Shown here in pieces: positions 34,849-45,034 of a stretch of DNA of 64,000 bases (positions are counted from its first letter, which is position 1; each line of letters opens with the position of its first letter). Under the pieces are notes generated by a model. It was given only the letters and a program-made list of their open reading frames with translations. It was not told the origin of the DNA and did no database searches. The position numbers and the translations under genes are program-made. This stretch comes from Moraxella nonliquefaciens. GTDB lineage: Bacteria > Pseudomonadota > Gammaproteobacteria > Pseudomonadales > Moraxellaceae. Location: NCBI RefSeq assembly GCF_001679005.1, contig NZ_LXTW01000003.1:124930-188929 (forward strand), in the 5' to 3' direction.

Positions 34849-36156
34849 ATGCCCGCCACTGTCAAAAAATCCAAATTCTCCCCAAAATGGTTCATCACCG
34901 CCTTGATTGTGGGGCTAATTGGGTTTGTCATTTATCAACTTTTAAATCCCAAACCCACCCCGCCGTCTTATCTTACCGCTGATGCGGTCATGGGCGACAT
35001 TGAAAATACGGTCATGGCATCGGGCAAGGTCAAGCCCATTTACAGCGTGGATGTGGGAGCTCAGGTATCTGGGCGGATTGTTAAGCTGTATGTAAAGGTC
35101 GGCGATGAGGTCAAAAAAGGCGACATAATCGCCCAAATTAATCAAATAGAACAAAAGAACGCCGTCTCCAATGCAGGTGCTAATTTGAGGCAAGCACAGG
35201 CAAATCTTGCTCAGGCTAAGGCCAATTTGGCATCTGGCGAAGGCAGTGTGGCAAGTTCACAGGCCATGTTGCAAGCACGCCTTGCTGAACTACAAAAAGC
35301 CAAACAAACCTTTGCTCGTTTGGAGGAGCTTTTAAACATTGATGCAATCAGTCGCCAAGATTATGACGATGCCAAAAGTGCGGTAGAGATTGCCACAGCC
35401 AATGTGCAAGTGGCAAGAGCAAATGTTCACAATGCCAAAAATGACGTTGTCTCTGCCCGGGCGAATATCCAAAGCCAACAAGCAAACATTAACAAAGCCC
35501 AAAACAATCTATCTACTGCTACTGAGGATTTGAGTTATACTACAATCGTTGCTCCGATGGATGGCACGGTCATCGCCATCACCCAAAAAGAGGGTACAAC
35601 GGTAAATGCCATGCAATCCGCTCCAACCATCGTTACGCTTGCCGACCTAAGCCGTGTTCGTATTAACGCCCAAATATCAGAGGCAGACGTGGTAAATGTA
35701 AGTGCCAATATGCCCGCTCGTTTTAACATTATTGGTAACACTCAAAAGCAGTTTGATGCCACACTCACAGGAGTAGAACCTGCTCCTGAGAAAATCAGCA
35801 CCAACAGTAATACCGATTCTGCGGTGTATTATATCGGTTATCTTGATGTGGATAATACTGAACGCAAATTTCGTATTGACATGACCGCACAGGTCAGCAT
35901 TATTACCGATTCGGTCAAAAACGTGCTGACCATACCGTCATCTGCTTTAAAAGGAGATGGCAAGGAGGGTAAATATAGTGTACAAGTACTAACAAATGAT
36001 GGCATCGCCAAACCCGTGGAGGTGCAAGTGGGGCTAAATAATCGTATTGATGCCGAGATTAAATCAGGGTTAAACGTCGGTGATAAAGTCGTCATTGGTG
36101 ATTCAAATAGCCAAGGTCAAGACGAACAATACCAATACAGTCCGTCCATGCGTTAG
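34849..36156 (+). CDS. macA: MacA, periplasmic adaptor of the MacAB tripartite efflux pump
   Basis: Membrane-fusion protein. The start at 34849 (MPATVKKSKFSPKW, after TTTGGAAAAAATC) gives a single N-terminal helix (FITALIVGLIGFVIYQLL). An upstream ATG at 34774 is unsupported. It then has a lipoyl half-motif (GDIENTVMASGKVKPIYSVD), a long coiled-coil hairpin rich in Gln, Ala and Asn (about 105-215), the second lipoyl half (TIVAPMDGTVIAITQKEGTT) and a beta-barrel. It bridges MacB to an outer-membrane TolC-type channel. MacB follows 8 bp downstream; no TolC gene is in the window. Confidence 0.93.
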   Translation: MPATVKKSKFSPKWFITALIVGLIGFVIYQLLNPKPTPPSYLTADAVMGDIENTVMASGKVKPIYSVDVGAQVSGRIVKLYVKVGDEVKKGDIIAQINQIEQKNAVSNAGANLRQAQANLAQAKANLASGEGSVASSQAMLQARLAELQKAKQTFARLEELLNIDAISRQDYDDAKSAVEIATANVQVARANVHNAKNDVVSARANIQSQQANINKAQNNLSTATEDLSYTTIVAPMDGTVIAITQKEGTTVNAMQSAPTIVTLADLSRVRINAQISEADVVNVSANMPARFNIIGNTQKQFDATLTGVEPAPEKISTNSNTDSAVYYIGYLDVDNTERKFRIDMTAQVSIITDSVKNVLTIPSSALKGDGKEGKYSVQVLTNDGIAKPVEVQVGLNNRIDAEIKSGLNVGDKVVIGDSNSQGQDEQYQYSPSMR

Positions 36157-36164
36157 GGGGCATA

Positions 36165-38156
36165 ATGAAAATCCCACTCATACAAATAAAAAATCTGGTG
36201 CATGAGTTTTCTGCTGGCGATACGACTGTCCGTGTTTTGCATGGACTTGATTTGACTTTGTATCAAGGCGAGATGGTTGCCATTATCGGTCAGTCAGGTT
36301 CGGGAAAATCCACACTCATGAACATTTTGGGTTGTCTTGACAAGGCCACCGGTGGCAGTTATACCATTTTTGGTAAATCTGTGGATGAGATGAGAGGTGA
36401 GGAGCTTGCCGAACTTAGGCGTGAGCATTTTGGCTTTATCTTTCAGCGTTATCATCTTTTGGGCGATATCAATGCTCTTGATAATGTTACCGTACCTGCC
36501 GTTTATGCAGGCATGAATGCTACCAAAAGGCGTAAGAGAGCCACCAAGCTACTTACTCAGCTGGGTTTGGGCGATAAAATCACCAATCGCCCAAGCCAGC
36601 TTTCAGGCGGACAACAGCAACGTGTCTCTATCGCCAGAGCCTTGATGAATGGGGGCGATATCATTTTGGCAGATGAACCAACAGGGGCGTTAGACAGTGT
36701 TTCAGGTGAGCAGGTGATGAACATCTTGCACCGTTTAAAAGATGATGGACACACCATCATCATGGTAACGCATGATGCAAATTTGGCAAGTCAAGCCGAG
36801 CGAGTGATTGAGCTAAAAGATGGTCATATCATCATAGATTATTATAATGATAATGCCAAAAATCAAAAACCCCTAAACAATGATGCAAACATCCAAAACA
36901 CCGCCACAAATAAAAGCATTCCCACCTCAAAAAATACCTTATTGGGTGTGATGGACCGTTTAAAAGAAGCCTTTAAAATGTCCATGTATGCCATGATGGC
37001 ACATAAAATGCGTACACTTTTGACCATGCTTGGGATTATCATTGGCATCGCCTCTGTTGTGTCTATCGTGGGACTTGGGCAGGGTTCACAAGCTAAAATC
37101 TTAGCTGACATCAATGCACTGGGCACAAATACCATCACCGTGATAGACGGTTATCCCTTTGGCGACCCCAGACGGCGGTTTGGACAAGATAATCTGACCG
37201 TGGCAGATGCCAAAGCCGTTGCTGACCAACCTTATGCCCTGTCGGTAAGCCCCATGGTCAACAAATCGGTTAATATCCGCCATCAAAGTCAAGATGCAAC
37301 AGGTACGGTAACAGGTGTGGGTAAAGATTATTTATCCGTTACGGGTGAAAAGCTGTTCATGGGACAAATGTTTGATGAAACCAGCATTGCCACATCCGCA
37401 CAGGATGCCATCATTGACCAAAGTGCTTATGAAATTTATTTTAACAGCAAAGGTAATCCCATTGGGCAAACCTTGCTTATCGGTAATGTCCCTGCTCGTA
37501 TCGTGGGGGTATTATCAGAAAATCCATCGCCCTTTGCCCGCATGAATAATTCACCCACTGTCTATCTGCCTTATACCACTGTTATGTATCGCATGCTTGG
37601 TAAAAACACCCTTGACCGCTTTGTTGTCTTGATTGATGATGATACACCATCGGCCATTGCTGAGACTGCCATCTCCAAACTCATTCAATCACGACACGGT
37701 ACGGATGATTTTAATATCATGAACACCGACAGCATCAAAGAAACGGTACAATCAACCACCGCTGCCATGACCATGCTCATCTCATCCATTGCCATCATCT
37801 CGCTCATCGTGGGTGGTATTGGTGTCATGAATATCATGCTGGTGTCTGTTACCGAACGCACAAGTGAGATAGGTGTACGTATGGCAGTTGGTGCAAGAGA
37901 GTCGGACATTTTGGGGCAGTTTTTGATAGAGGCGGTGCTTGTGTGTGTTTTGGGTGGTGTGCTGGGGATACTGCTTGCTTTTGGTGTGGGCAGTCTTATC
38001 AATAAATTTGGCAGTGATAGCGTGGGGGTGATTTATTCACCATTGTCTGTCGTCGTCGCCTTTGTTTGTTCAACACTCATCGGTATCGTGTTTGGCTTTT
38101 TACCCGCTCGCAACGCATCAAAGCTAAACCCTGTGGATGCTTTGACTCATCATTAA
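36165..38156 (+). CDS. macB: MacB, ABC-type efflux ATPase/permease
   Basis: Fused ATPase and permease of 663 residues. The ABC domain occupies about 1-235, with Walker A GQSGSGKSTLMNILG, signature LSGGQQQRVSIARALM and Walker B ILADEPTGALD. A first membrane helix comes near residue 285 (KMRTLLTMLGIIIGIASVVS). A large periplasmic domain follows, then three C-terminal helices of the FtsX type. MacAB-type pumps export macrolides, lipopeptides or heme/protoporphyrin, and hemB lies just downstream on the opposite strand. The substrate here is unknown. Confidence 0.95.
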   Translation: MKIPLIQIKNLVHEFSAGDTTVRVLHGLDLTLYQGEMVAIIGQSGSGKSTLMNILGCLDKATGGSYTIFGKSVDEMRGEELAELRREHFGFIFQRYHLLGDINALDNVTVPAVYAGMNATKRRKRATKLLTQLGLGDKITNRPSQLSGGQQQRVSIARALMNGGDIILADEPTGALDSVSGEQVMNILHRLKDDGHTIIMVTHDANLASQAERVIELKDGHIIIDYYNDNAKNQKPLNNDANIQNTATNKSIPTSKNTLLGVMDRLKEAFKMSMYAMMAHKMRTLLTMLGIIIGIASVVSIVGLGQGSQAKILADINALGTNTITVIDGYPFGDPRRRFGQDNLTVADAKAVADQPYALSVSPMVNKSVNIRHQSQDATGTVTGVGKDYLSVTGEKLFMGQMFDETSIATSAQDAIIDQSAYEIYFNSKGNPIGQTLLIGNVPARIVGVLSENPSPFARMNNSPTVYLPYTTVMYRMLGKNTLDRFVVLIDDDTPSAIAETAISKLIQSRHGTDDFNIMNTDSIKETVQSTTAAMTMLISSIAIISLIVGGIGVMNIMLVSVTERTSEIGVRMAVGARESDILGQFLIEAVLVCVLGGVLGILLAFGVGSLINKFGSDSVGVIYSPLSVVVAFVCSTLIGIVFGFLPARNASKLNPVDALTHH

Positions 38157-38168
38157 TGTAAGAGTGTT

Positions 38169-38196
38169 AAAAAAGAGCAAATGAATGCTCTTTTTT
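38169..38196. terminator. Bidirectional terminator between macB and hemB
   Basis: AAAAAAGAGCA, a 6-nt loop, TGCTCTTTTTT. A and T runs on both sides serve the converging genes. Confidence 0.93.
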
Positions 38197-38228
38197 GTTT
38201 GATGTTGTTGGGTTTATGCTGTCAAATC

Positions 38229-39236
38229 TTACATGTCAGCAAGCATTCGCCCAGCAGTTAGGGCAAAATAACTTAATATCCCATCACAACCTGCTCGCCT
38301 AAATCCAACCAAACTCTCTAATATGACCGCTTCGCTAAGCCAACCGTTTTGGATGGCTGCCATGTGCATGGCATACTCACCTGAGACTTGATAGGCAAAG
38401 GTTGGCACACCAAAGTTATCTTTAACTTCACGCACCACATCTAAATAGGGCTGACCGGGTTTTACCATGACCATATCCGCCCCCTCCTTGATATCTAGTG
38501 CCACCTCATGTAGTGCTTCATTTCGGTTGGCAGGGTTCATTTGGTATTGTTTTTTATGCCCTTTTAGATTGTTTGATGAGCCAACTGCATCACGAAAAGG
38601 CCCATAGTAGGCGGAGGCGTATTTGGCAGAGTATGCCATGATGGCGGTATTGACAAAGCCCTCTGCTTCTAGGGCATCACGCATGGCACGAATGCGACCG
38701 TCCATCATGTCCGATGGTGAGATGACATCCGCCCCTGCACGAGCGTGGGCAAGTGTTTGTTTAACCAACGCCTGAATGGTGATGTCATTGACCACATAAC
38801 CACTATCATCAATAATGCCATCTTGTCCGTGCGTGGTATAGGGGTCAAGAGCAACATCGGTCATGACAATAAGTTCGGGCAAGGCATCTTTGATGGCAGA
38901 AATGGCACGTACAGCAAGGGTATTGGGGTCATAGGCATTTTCGCCATTGGGTGATTTTAGAGTGGGGTCAATCACAGGGAATATGTCCACCATTCTTACA
39001 CCTATCTTGTAGAGTTCTTTGCAATGCTTGACAAGCAAATCAATGGACAATCGTTCAATGTTTGGCATGCTTTTGATGGCTTGGCGTTGGTTTTGTCCTT
39101 CGATGACAAATACAGGAGCGATGAGATGACAAGGTTGTAGATGGGTTTCGCTGACCATATCACGCATGCCATCTAGCACACGCAGACGACGCAGGCGAGT
39201 GGCAGGAAAGGTGCGATTAAAAGTATAATTTGACAT
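38229..39236 (-). CDS. hemB: Delta-aminolevulinic acid dehydratase (porphobilinogen synthase)
   Basis: Condenses two 5-aminolevulinates to porphobilinogen in heme synthesis. I start it at 39236 (AAGGTCAATAT before the ATG), giving 335 residues; the frame extends back to 39293 but only adds an unconserved stretch. The two active-site lysines are in MAYSAKYASAYYGPF and MVMVKPGQPYLDV. The region DVALDPYTTHGQDGI lacks the cysteine triad of Zn enzymes, so it should be the Mg/K-dependent form common in Pseudomonadales. Confidence 0.95.
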   Translation of the reverse strand: MSNYTFNRTFPATRLRRLRVLDGMRDMVSETHLQPCHLIAPVFVIEGQNQRQAIKSMPNIERLSIDLLVKHCKELYKIGVRMVDIFPVIDPTLKSPNGENAYDPNTLAVRAISAIKDALPELIVMTDVALDPYTTHGQDGIIDDSGYVVNDITIQALVKQTLAHARAGADVISPSDMMDGRIRAMRDALEAEGFVNTAIMAYSAKYASAYYGPFRDAVGSSNNLKGHKKQYQMNPANRNEALHEVALDIKEGADMVMVKPGQPYLDVVREVKDNFGVPTFAYQVSGEYAMHMAAIQNGWLSEAVILESLVGFRRAGCDGILSYFALTAGRMLADM

Positions 39237-39409
39237 ATATTGACCTTGATGAATTTGATAAAGATATGAAAATGGGAAGTATGATGTGTTCATTATACAC
39301 CTTTTTGTGGATAAGTGGGCGGATAATCATTTTCATATAAAGGTGCATGTAAAGGGATGAGCCATCAAGTCATTATCATATTTATCAACAGGTCAAGAGT
39401 GGGTATGCT

Positions 39410-41533
39410 CTATAATTGAAGTCCCAATAAAAAGCCCTCTCTAATGGCTCGTTTGGCATCTAAACACTCGGCATTTTTTGCCCCACCAATGATGTGGTAG
39501 TGGGCTTTGGGGGTGTCGCCCAGTTTTGGCATGAGATGATTGACGGGCTCTTGTCCTACACAGAGTACCACGCTGTCCACACGGAGCAGTTGAGCTTGTG
39601 TATTTACCGTTATCCACAAACCCTCATCGGTGATTTTGTCATAAGTTGCCCCCGAGATTTGAATGACACCTGCTTGCTTGATGATGGCTTTGTGTACCCA
39701 GCCTGTGGTTTTGTTAAGTCCTTTGCCAAGTTTGCCATGACTGCGTTGTAATAGGTAAATTTGGCGATGGTTTGGTGTGGGGGCAGATTTGGCAAGTCCG
39801 CCTTTGCTGTCATAGTTTGGCTTGGGGTTTATGCCCCATTGGGCAAAAAATTCATCAGGGCTTTGAGCGGTGGGGCGATAAGCACGGTCATGCACGTCGC
39901 TGGCAATCACACCCCCATGTGCCAAAAATTCTGCCACATCAAAGCCAATACCGCCCGCTCCTAGTATTGCCACTGCCTTGCCTGCAACTTTTTGTCCTGA
40001 GAGCAGTTCGGCATAGGTCATGACCTGTGGCAAGTCGGTGCCATCAAATCGTACTTTGCGTGGCGTAACCCCTGTGGCGATGACAATATCATCAAAGTCG
40101 CTGTTTTTTAAAAATTCATCGCTTATTTCATGGTTTAGATGAACGCTGATGCCACATTTTTCTATCATGTTACGATAGTAGCGAATGGTCTCAAAGAACT
40201 CCTCTTTACCAGCAATGACTTTGGCAAAATTAAACTGACCCCCAAGCGTGCTGTTACGTTCAAAAATGGTCACGTCATGTCCACGCTCGCTTGCGGTAAC
40301 GGCAACTGTCATACCAGCGACACCGCCTCCGATGACGGCGATTTTTTTAGCTTTTTTGGTGGGACGAATGTCGTATTCGCTCTCAAAACACGCTCGTGGA
40401 TTGACCAAACAAGTCGCTCTCTGCCCTGCAAAGGTGTGATCAAGGCAGGCTTGATTACAGCCGATACAGGTGTTAATCAGATGAGCGTTACCCATTTGGG
40501 CTTTTTGTACCCACGCACTGTCTGCTAAAAAGGGGCGTGCCATCTGCACCAAATCCACTTGCCCATCTGCCAAAATCGCCTCTGCTGTATCAGGCATGTT
40601 AATGCGGTTAGCACCGATGATGGGAATATTAATGACCTCTTTGACCGCTTGACTAAATCGCACAAAACTGGCTCGTGGTACACCTGTAACAATGGTTGGA
40701 ATGCGTGCTTCATGCCAGCCGATGCCTGTGTTGATGAGTGTTACCCCTGCCAATTCCAACCACGTGGCAAGAGTGATAACCTCTGTCATGACCGCACCAT
40801 TTTCAACCAGTTCTAACATGGATAAGCGAAAACTGATGATAAAATCGCTGCCAACTGCCCGACGAATCGCTTTAACGATGTCTAGGGCAAATCTGGCTCG
40901 GTTATCCAAACTGCCACCATAATCATCGGTGCGTTGGTTGGTGCGAGCTGATAAAAATTGGTTAATCAAGTATCCCTCAGAGCCCATGATTTCCACGCCG
41001 TCATAGCCTGCTTTTTTGGCAAGTTTGGCAGTATGGACATAATCGTTTATGGTTGCCTTGATATTTTTGGTGGACATTTGGCGGGGTTTAAAGGGTGAGA
41101 TGGGTGATTTGATGGGGCTTGGAGCAACCACAAAAGGGTGATAACCATAACGTCCACTGTGTAGGATTTGTAAGAGAATTTTGGTGTCGTATTTGTGTAC
41201 TGCACGGACAACTCGGGCATGATGGATGATGTCAGCGGTTCGGTTTAATGTGCCACCAAATGGGGTAAGCCACCCCTCACGGTTGGGTGAGATGCCACCT
41301 GTGATGATAAGGGCGACACCGCCTTTGGCACGCTCCTCAAAGTAGCGAGCAAGTTTACCGTAATTATAAAACCTGTCTTCAAGCCCTGTGTGCATAGAAC
41401 CCATGACCATGCGATTTTTTAGTGTGGTAAAACCCAAATCGAGCGGACGAAAAATATGCGGATAGGGGGTGTCATCGGCGTGGATGGGGGTGGGTTTGCT
41501 TTTTGAGAATTTGCCTTTAAAAAATGTATTCAT
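39410..41533 (-). CDS. fadH: 2,4-dienoyl-CoA reductase-like flavoenzyme
   Basis: A 707-residue Old-Yellow-Enzyme-type protein. The N-terminal TIM barrel (about 25-370) binds FMN (KNRMVMGSMHTGLE, SEGYLINQFLSARTNQRTDD). An iron-sulfur segment, CIGCNQACLDHTFAG then TCLVNPRAC, supplies the 4Fe-4S cysteines. The C-terminal half binds FAD and NADPH (IAVIGGGVAGMTVAVTASER, ILGAGGIGFDVAEFLAHGG). Length and order match FadH, which reduces 2,4-dienoyl-CoA during unsaturated fatty-acid oxidation. A related trimethylamine-dehydrogenase-type enzyme is less likely. Electrons from beta-oxidation link it to the ETF-QO at the left edge. Confidence 0.9.
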   Translation of the reverse strand: MNTFFKGKFSKSKPTPIHADDTPYPHIFRPLDLGFTTLKNRMVMGSMHTGLEDRFYNYGKLARYFEERAKGGVALIITGGISPNREGWLTPFGGTLNRTADIIHHARVVRAVHKYDTKILLQILHSGRYGYHPFVVAPSPIKSPISPFKPRQMSTKNIKATINDYVHTAKLAKKAGYDGVEIMGSEGYLINQFLSARTNQRTDDYGGSLDNRARFALDIVKAIRRAVGSDFIISFRLSMLELVENGAVMTEVITLATWLELAGVTLINTGIGWHEARIPTIVTGVPRASFVRFSQAVKEVINIPIIGANRINMPDTAEAILADGQVDLVQMARPFLADSAWVQKAQMGNAHLINTCIGCNQACLDHTFAGQRATCLVNPRACFESEYDIRPTKKAKKIAVIGGGVAGMTVAVTASERGHDVTIFERNSTLGGQFNFAKVIAGKEEFFETIRYYRNMIEKCGISVHLNHEISDEFLKNSDFDDIVIATGVTPRKVRFDGTDLPQVMTYAELLSGQKVAGKAVAILGAGGIGFDVAEFLAHGGVIASDVHDRAYRPTAQSPDEFFAQWGINPKPNYDSKGGLAKSAPTPNHRQIYLLQRSHGKLGKGLNKTTGWVHKAIIKQAGVIQISGATYDKITDEGLWITVNTQAQLLRVDSVVLCVGQEPVNHLMPKLGDTPKAHYHIIGGAKNAECLDAKRAIREGFLLGLQL

Positions 41534-41646
41534 GGCTGTCCTTGTGCTATTGATACAAGCGATGGCTTGATATATTGTAGCATAAGGGCGACCAAAGCGT
41601 GGGATTTTGATGGTAAAATGACCCAGTGGTCATCTTGTGGTGTGGG

Positions 41647-42135
41647 TTATTTTATCGCCTTAAAATACAATGCTTGACCTTGGTCATTAAAGAGTGTAAG
41701 GTTGGTGGCACTGACTTTATAATGGCTAAGTGTGGGCAAGAGCCGTTCTAATATTTGCTCTAATGCCATCTCAGAACATGCCATGCGAGTGGAGGCCACA
41801 GCACCGATGTGTAAGGTGTCATCGCCGATGTCGCTCATGCCAAACATGAATGTGTTGCACCCTGCATGACCACTGGCATTGGTAGGGTCTGTCAAATCAA
41901 ACTCACCTTTGATTTTGCCTTGATAATCTATCCCTTGCACGGCGGTAAGTTGCCATTTTTGGCGAAGATGGGTCAGGTGGTGGGTGGTGTCAGATTGCGA
42001 CGGTCTCAAAGGCAAATCTGTCATAGTTGGGGTTGGTTCGCTATTATGAGTATTTTTTATTGGGGGCGTCAAAGGTGTGGCAGAGCAGGCAGTCAATAGG
42101 GTGGTGATAATCACTAAGAGAGCTTGGGTTTTCAT
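41647..42135 (-). CDS. META-domain lipoprotein (HslJ-like)
   Basis: A 162-residue lipoprotein. The signal ends at the lipobox LTAC (KTQALLVIITTLLTAC), followed by a Pro/Thr-rich linker to about residue 55. The remaining 105 residues form a META/HslJ domain: KWQLTAVQG start, GHAGCNTFMFG core and TRMACSEMALEQILERLLP. META proteins are linked to novobiocin resistance and motility in E. coli, but the mechanism is unknown. It probably sits on the outer membrane. Confidence 0.88.
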   Translation of the reverse strand: MKTQALLVIITTLLTACSATPLTPPIKNTHNSEPTPTMTDLPLRPSQSDTTHHLTHLRQKWQLTAVQGIDYQGKIKGEFDLTDPTNASGHAGCNTFMFGMSDIGDDTLHIGAVASTRMACSEMALEQILERLLPTLSHYKVSATNLTLFNDQGQALYFKAIK

Positions 42136-42338
42136 AAAAATGCCTTTGGCGAGAGTTTGGATGGAGATTAAAACATGAGAGCATGTCTGTCATTGAGATA
42201 TTTTATGAAAAGAGATTTTGTGAAAAAAAGAAATGTCAATAAAAAAAGAGAGACAGGCACGTCCATCATGTTTAAAAAGTAAAAACTCAAAGCAGATAAG
42301 CTTATCCCAAAGATTGGTTGTGTTTAACTTTCTTTGGG

Positions 42339-42366
42339 ACTTTGGACTTTGGACTTTGGACTTTGG
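42339..42366. repeat. Heptanucleotide tandem repeat (ACTTTGG)4
   Basis: Four perfect copies preceded by CTTTGGG. CCCAAAG at 42306-42312 can pair with CTTTGGG at 42332-42338. It is intergenic, 35 bp past the slyD stop and about 200 bp upstream of the META lipoprotein start. The rest of 42136-42401 shows no gene. Confidence 0.92.
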
Positions 42367-42401
42367 GGTAAGTTCAAATATTTGGGTTTTTAATCAATCA
42401 A

Positions 42402-42887
42402 TCAGTGATGATGACCGCCTGCTCCGTGTGCATGACCATGTGCAATCTCATCGGCGGTGGCTTTGCGTACATCAACGACCTCAACGTCAAATGTCAGGGT
42501 AACACCAGCTAAGGGATGGTTACCGTCTACGACGACAATATCATCATTAACATCTTTGACGGTAACAAGCATGACATGACCATCATCGGTTTGTGATTGA
42601 AATTGCATGCCAGCTTCAATGTTTTCAACACCTTGAAAGTTTGCACGTGGCACTTCTTGGACAGCCTCGCTAAGGTACTCGCCATAAGCATCTTCTGGGG
42701 CAACAGTTACGGTAAACTTATCGCCCACACTTTTGCCCTCCATTTTAGATTCAAGACCAGAAATGATGTTATGATGACCGTGCAAGTAAGCAAGTGGTTC
42801 ACCATTTGACTTATCCAGCACGTCGCCGTCGCTGTTGGTTAGGGTGTAGTTGAATTGTACAACGGTGTCATTTGCAATGATTGACAT
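42402..42887 (-). CDS. slyD: FKBP-type peptidyl-prolyl isomerase SlyD
   Basis: Cytoplasmic prolyl isomerase and chaperone with an inserted-flap domain. At 161 residues it has the FKBP-type start (VVQFNYTLTNSDGDVLDKSN), GEPLAYLHGHHNIISGLESK, then the IF domain and the NHPLAGVTLTFDVEVVDVR end. The C-terminal histidine-rich tail, GHAHGAGGHHH, is a short nickel-binding tail, so a role in Ni delivery (hydrogenase or urease) is possible. AGGAAAATTTC precedes the ATG. Confidence 0.95.
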   Translation of the reverse strand: MSIIANDTVVQFNYTLTNSDGDVLDKSNGEPLAYLHGHHNIISGLESKMEGKSVGDKFTVTVAPEDAYGEYLSEAVQEVPRANFQGVENIEAGMQFQSQTDDGHVMLVTVKDVNDDIVVVDGNHPLAGVTLTFDVEVVDVRKATADEIAHGHAHGAGGHHH

Positions 42888-43148
42888 GAAATTTTCCTAT
42901 AAAAGTGAAAAATGTTTATCAGTACATGGGGTGTTATGACTGACAATCAAGAGCTATTATAGCAAAGTTTTGATAAATATTGGGACTTGTTTACAAAAAT
43001 TTTTTAAAAGCGGATGAATACAGACCCAAATCAATTTTGATATAATAACGCAAATTTAGCAATATCTTTTTGGCAGTACAGTCATCATTTGCAATTTTGC
43101 CATCATTGCAATTATTTAAATGATACACCCATTTTATAAGGTAATATA

Positions 43149-45011
43149 ATGACACCATCACACTTAGCCCCCAATTTGTTATTAGCCCCCAATTTGTTAA
43201 ATGTCAATGCTAAGCAGGACGTTGCCATTCATTATGTGCTTGATTTTAATAGGCATCGTGAACATTTGGTTAATGTCGTCATGAGTTTTGATATGACAGA
43301 GATGATACACCCCGATGAGGGATTTGGTTTGTGGTTACCGACATGGATAGCGGGCAGTTATTTGGTGCGTGAGTTTAGCAAAAATATCACCAAAGTCATC
43401 GCCTATGATGAGATGGGGCGGGCGTATCGGGCGTATAAAAGTGCCAAAAACCATTATGAGTTTACTGGTATCCATCAGACAGGCAGGATAACGGTGCATT
43501 ATGAGGTGTACTGTCATGATTTGTCAGTACGAACGGCATTTGTGGATGATAGCCGACTTTTTGGTAATTTTACATCGCTTCTTTTTATGTTATCAGGCAA
43601 TGAGTGGGCATCTGCTTGTGTGCATTTGCACGTACCACAGGACTTTTTGGCAAAAAATGAAGGCTCATCGCTCGCTTGTGGTCTGCCCCACATCGTGCGT
43701 GAGTATGAGTGGGGAGTGGAATATTTGCTTGCCCCAAAACAGGCCTTTGCATATTATGATTACCCCTTTGAATTTGGTGTGCAGTCGCTGTTTGATTTTA
43801 CAGTACAAGCATCAGGCAGGTCAATTGGTCATCGCTTTTTTATCGCAGGGCGACACCGCACTGATCTGACACGGCTGTCAGCAGATGTGCAAAAAATTTG
43901 TCAAAGCTATGCCCATCTGCTGGGCGATGTGCCTTTTGCTGATTATACCTTTATGACGATGGTAACAGGCGGTGATTATGGCGGATTAGAACACATTAAT
44001 TCAACCGCTCTTATCACTTCTCGCACTGATTTGCCTGTGAATGAGTCTCATGTACCCAGTGAGTCTTATCAGCGGTTTTTGGGGCTGTGTAGTCATGAGT
44101 ATTTTCACGCTTGGTGGGTCAAATCGGTGTGTCCTGATGTGATGATAAGTTGTGATTTACAAGCAGAGGCCTACACGTCTCTATTATGGGTATTTGAGGG
44201 CTTTACCAGTTATTTGGATGATTTGATGTTACTTGTCTCAGGTGTGATTGATAGAGCAAGTTATTTTAAACTCATCACCGCTCAAATTAACCGTTACTAT
44301 AAGACAGACGGCCGTATACACCAAAGTGTGGCAGAGTCTAGCTTTGATACATGGATAAAGCTGTATCGCCCTGATGAAAATACCACCAATCAGAGTGTAA
44401 GCTATTATAATAAGGGGGCATTGGTGGCGTTGTGTCTTGATTTGAGCTTGTTAAAACATTCAGGGGGCAAATACCGCCTGTTTGATGTGGTTAAAGTCTT
44501 TTATGACAAATCCAAAATGACCGATGATAAACGTTTTGGTATGAGCGATGATGACCTTGACGATGTCATTGGGGCGATGATGGGGGTGGATGAATGGCAA
44601 GACTTTTATCGTAGGTATGTTGTGGGTGTGGATGAGTTGCCCCTTATTGCATTGATGAGCGAGTTTGGGGTGGTGCTAGACAGTCAAAAGACAGAGACAG
44701 CATGGGGTGTGAGCGTAGATGAGGGTGATGATGGTCTTAAAATCAAGCACCTACACCGTGGCAGTATCGCCAGTGGTGCAGGGCTGTCGGTGGGTGATGT
44801 CATCGTGGCAATAGATGGCATTCGTGCCAGTGGTGCGGGCATAAAATCAGCACTAACTCATGCAAGCAGTGTGGTGGTGCATGCTTTTCGCCGTGATGAA
44901 CTTCGTACCTTTACAGTCCATCGTGGCTTGCCAACGCTACATAAATGTGTATCAGTGCGTACGACAGATTATCAAGAAAAAGGGTGGCTTGTTTTTGATA
45001 AATGGCTATGA
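43149..45011 (+). CDS. M61-family metallopeptidase with PDZ domain
   Basis: A 620-residue glycyl-aminopeptidase-type zinc enzyme. An N-terminal beta-rich region (about 20-240) precedes the gluzincin core with CSHEYFHAWWVKSVCP (HExxH) and a downstream glutamate in LLWVFEGFTSYLDD. A C-terminal PDZ-like domain (about 545-590) reads SIASGAGLSVGDVIVAIDGI. It has no signal peptide, so a cytoplasmic location is likely. Substrates of bacterial M61 enzymes are poorly known. It is monocistronic. Confidence 0.92.
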   Translation: MTPSHLAPNLLLAPNLLNVNAKQDVAIHYVLDFNRHREHLVNVVMSFDMTEMIHPDEGFGLWLPTWIAGSYLVREFSKNITKVIAYDEMGRAYRAYKSAKNHYEFTGIHQTGRITVHYEVYCHDLSVRTAFVDDSRLFGNFTSLLFMLSGNEWASACVHLHVPQDFLAKNEGSSLACGLPHIVREYEWGVEYLLAPKQAFAYYDYPFEFGVQSLFDFTVQASGRSIGHRFFIAGRHRTDLTRLSADVQKICQSYAHLLGDVPFADYTFMTMVTGGDYGGLEHINSTALITSRTDLPVNESHVPSESYQRFLGLCSHEYFHAWWVKSVCPDVMISCDLQAEAYTSLLWVFEGFTSYLDDLMLLVSGVIDRASYFKLITAQINRYYKTDGRIHQSVAESSFDTWIKLYRPDENTTNQSVSYYNKGALVALCLDLSLLKHSGGKYRLFDVVKVFYDKSKMTDDKRFGMSDDDLDDVIGAMMGVDEWQDFYRRYVVGVDELPLIALMSEFGVVLDSQKTETAWGVSVDEGDDGLKIKHLHRGSIASGAGLSVGDVIVAIDGIRASGAGIKSALTHASSVVVHAFRRDELRTFTVHRGLPTLHKCVSVRTTDYQEKGWLVFDKWL

Positions 45012-45034
45012 TGATGAGATGTCTTACAGTATCG

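Noticed and set aside
36165..39236. MacAB plus hemB as a heme-export operon
   Set aside because: The genes converge on a bidirectional terminator and cannot be one transcript; adjacency alone is weak.
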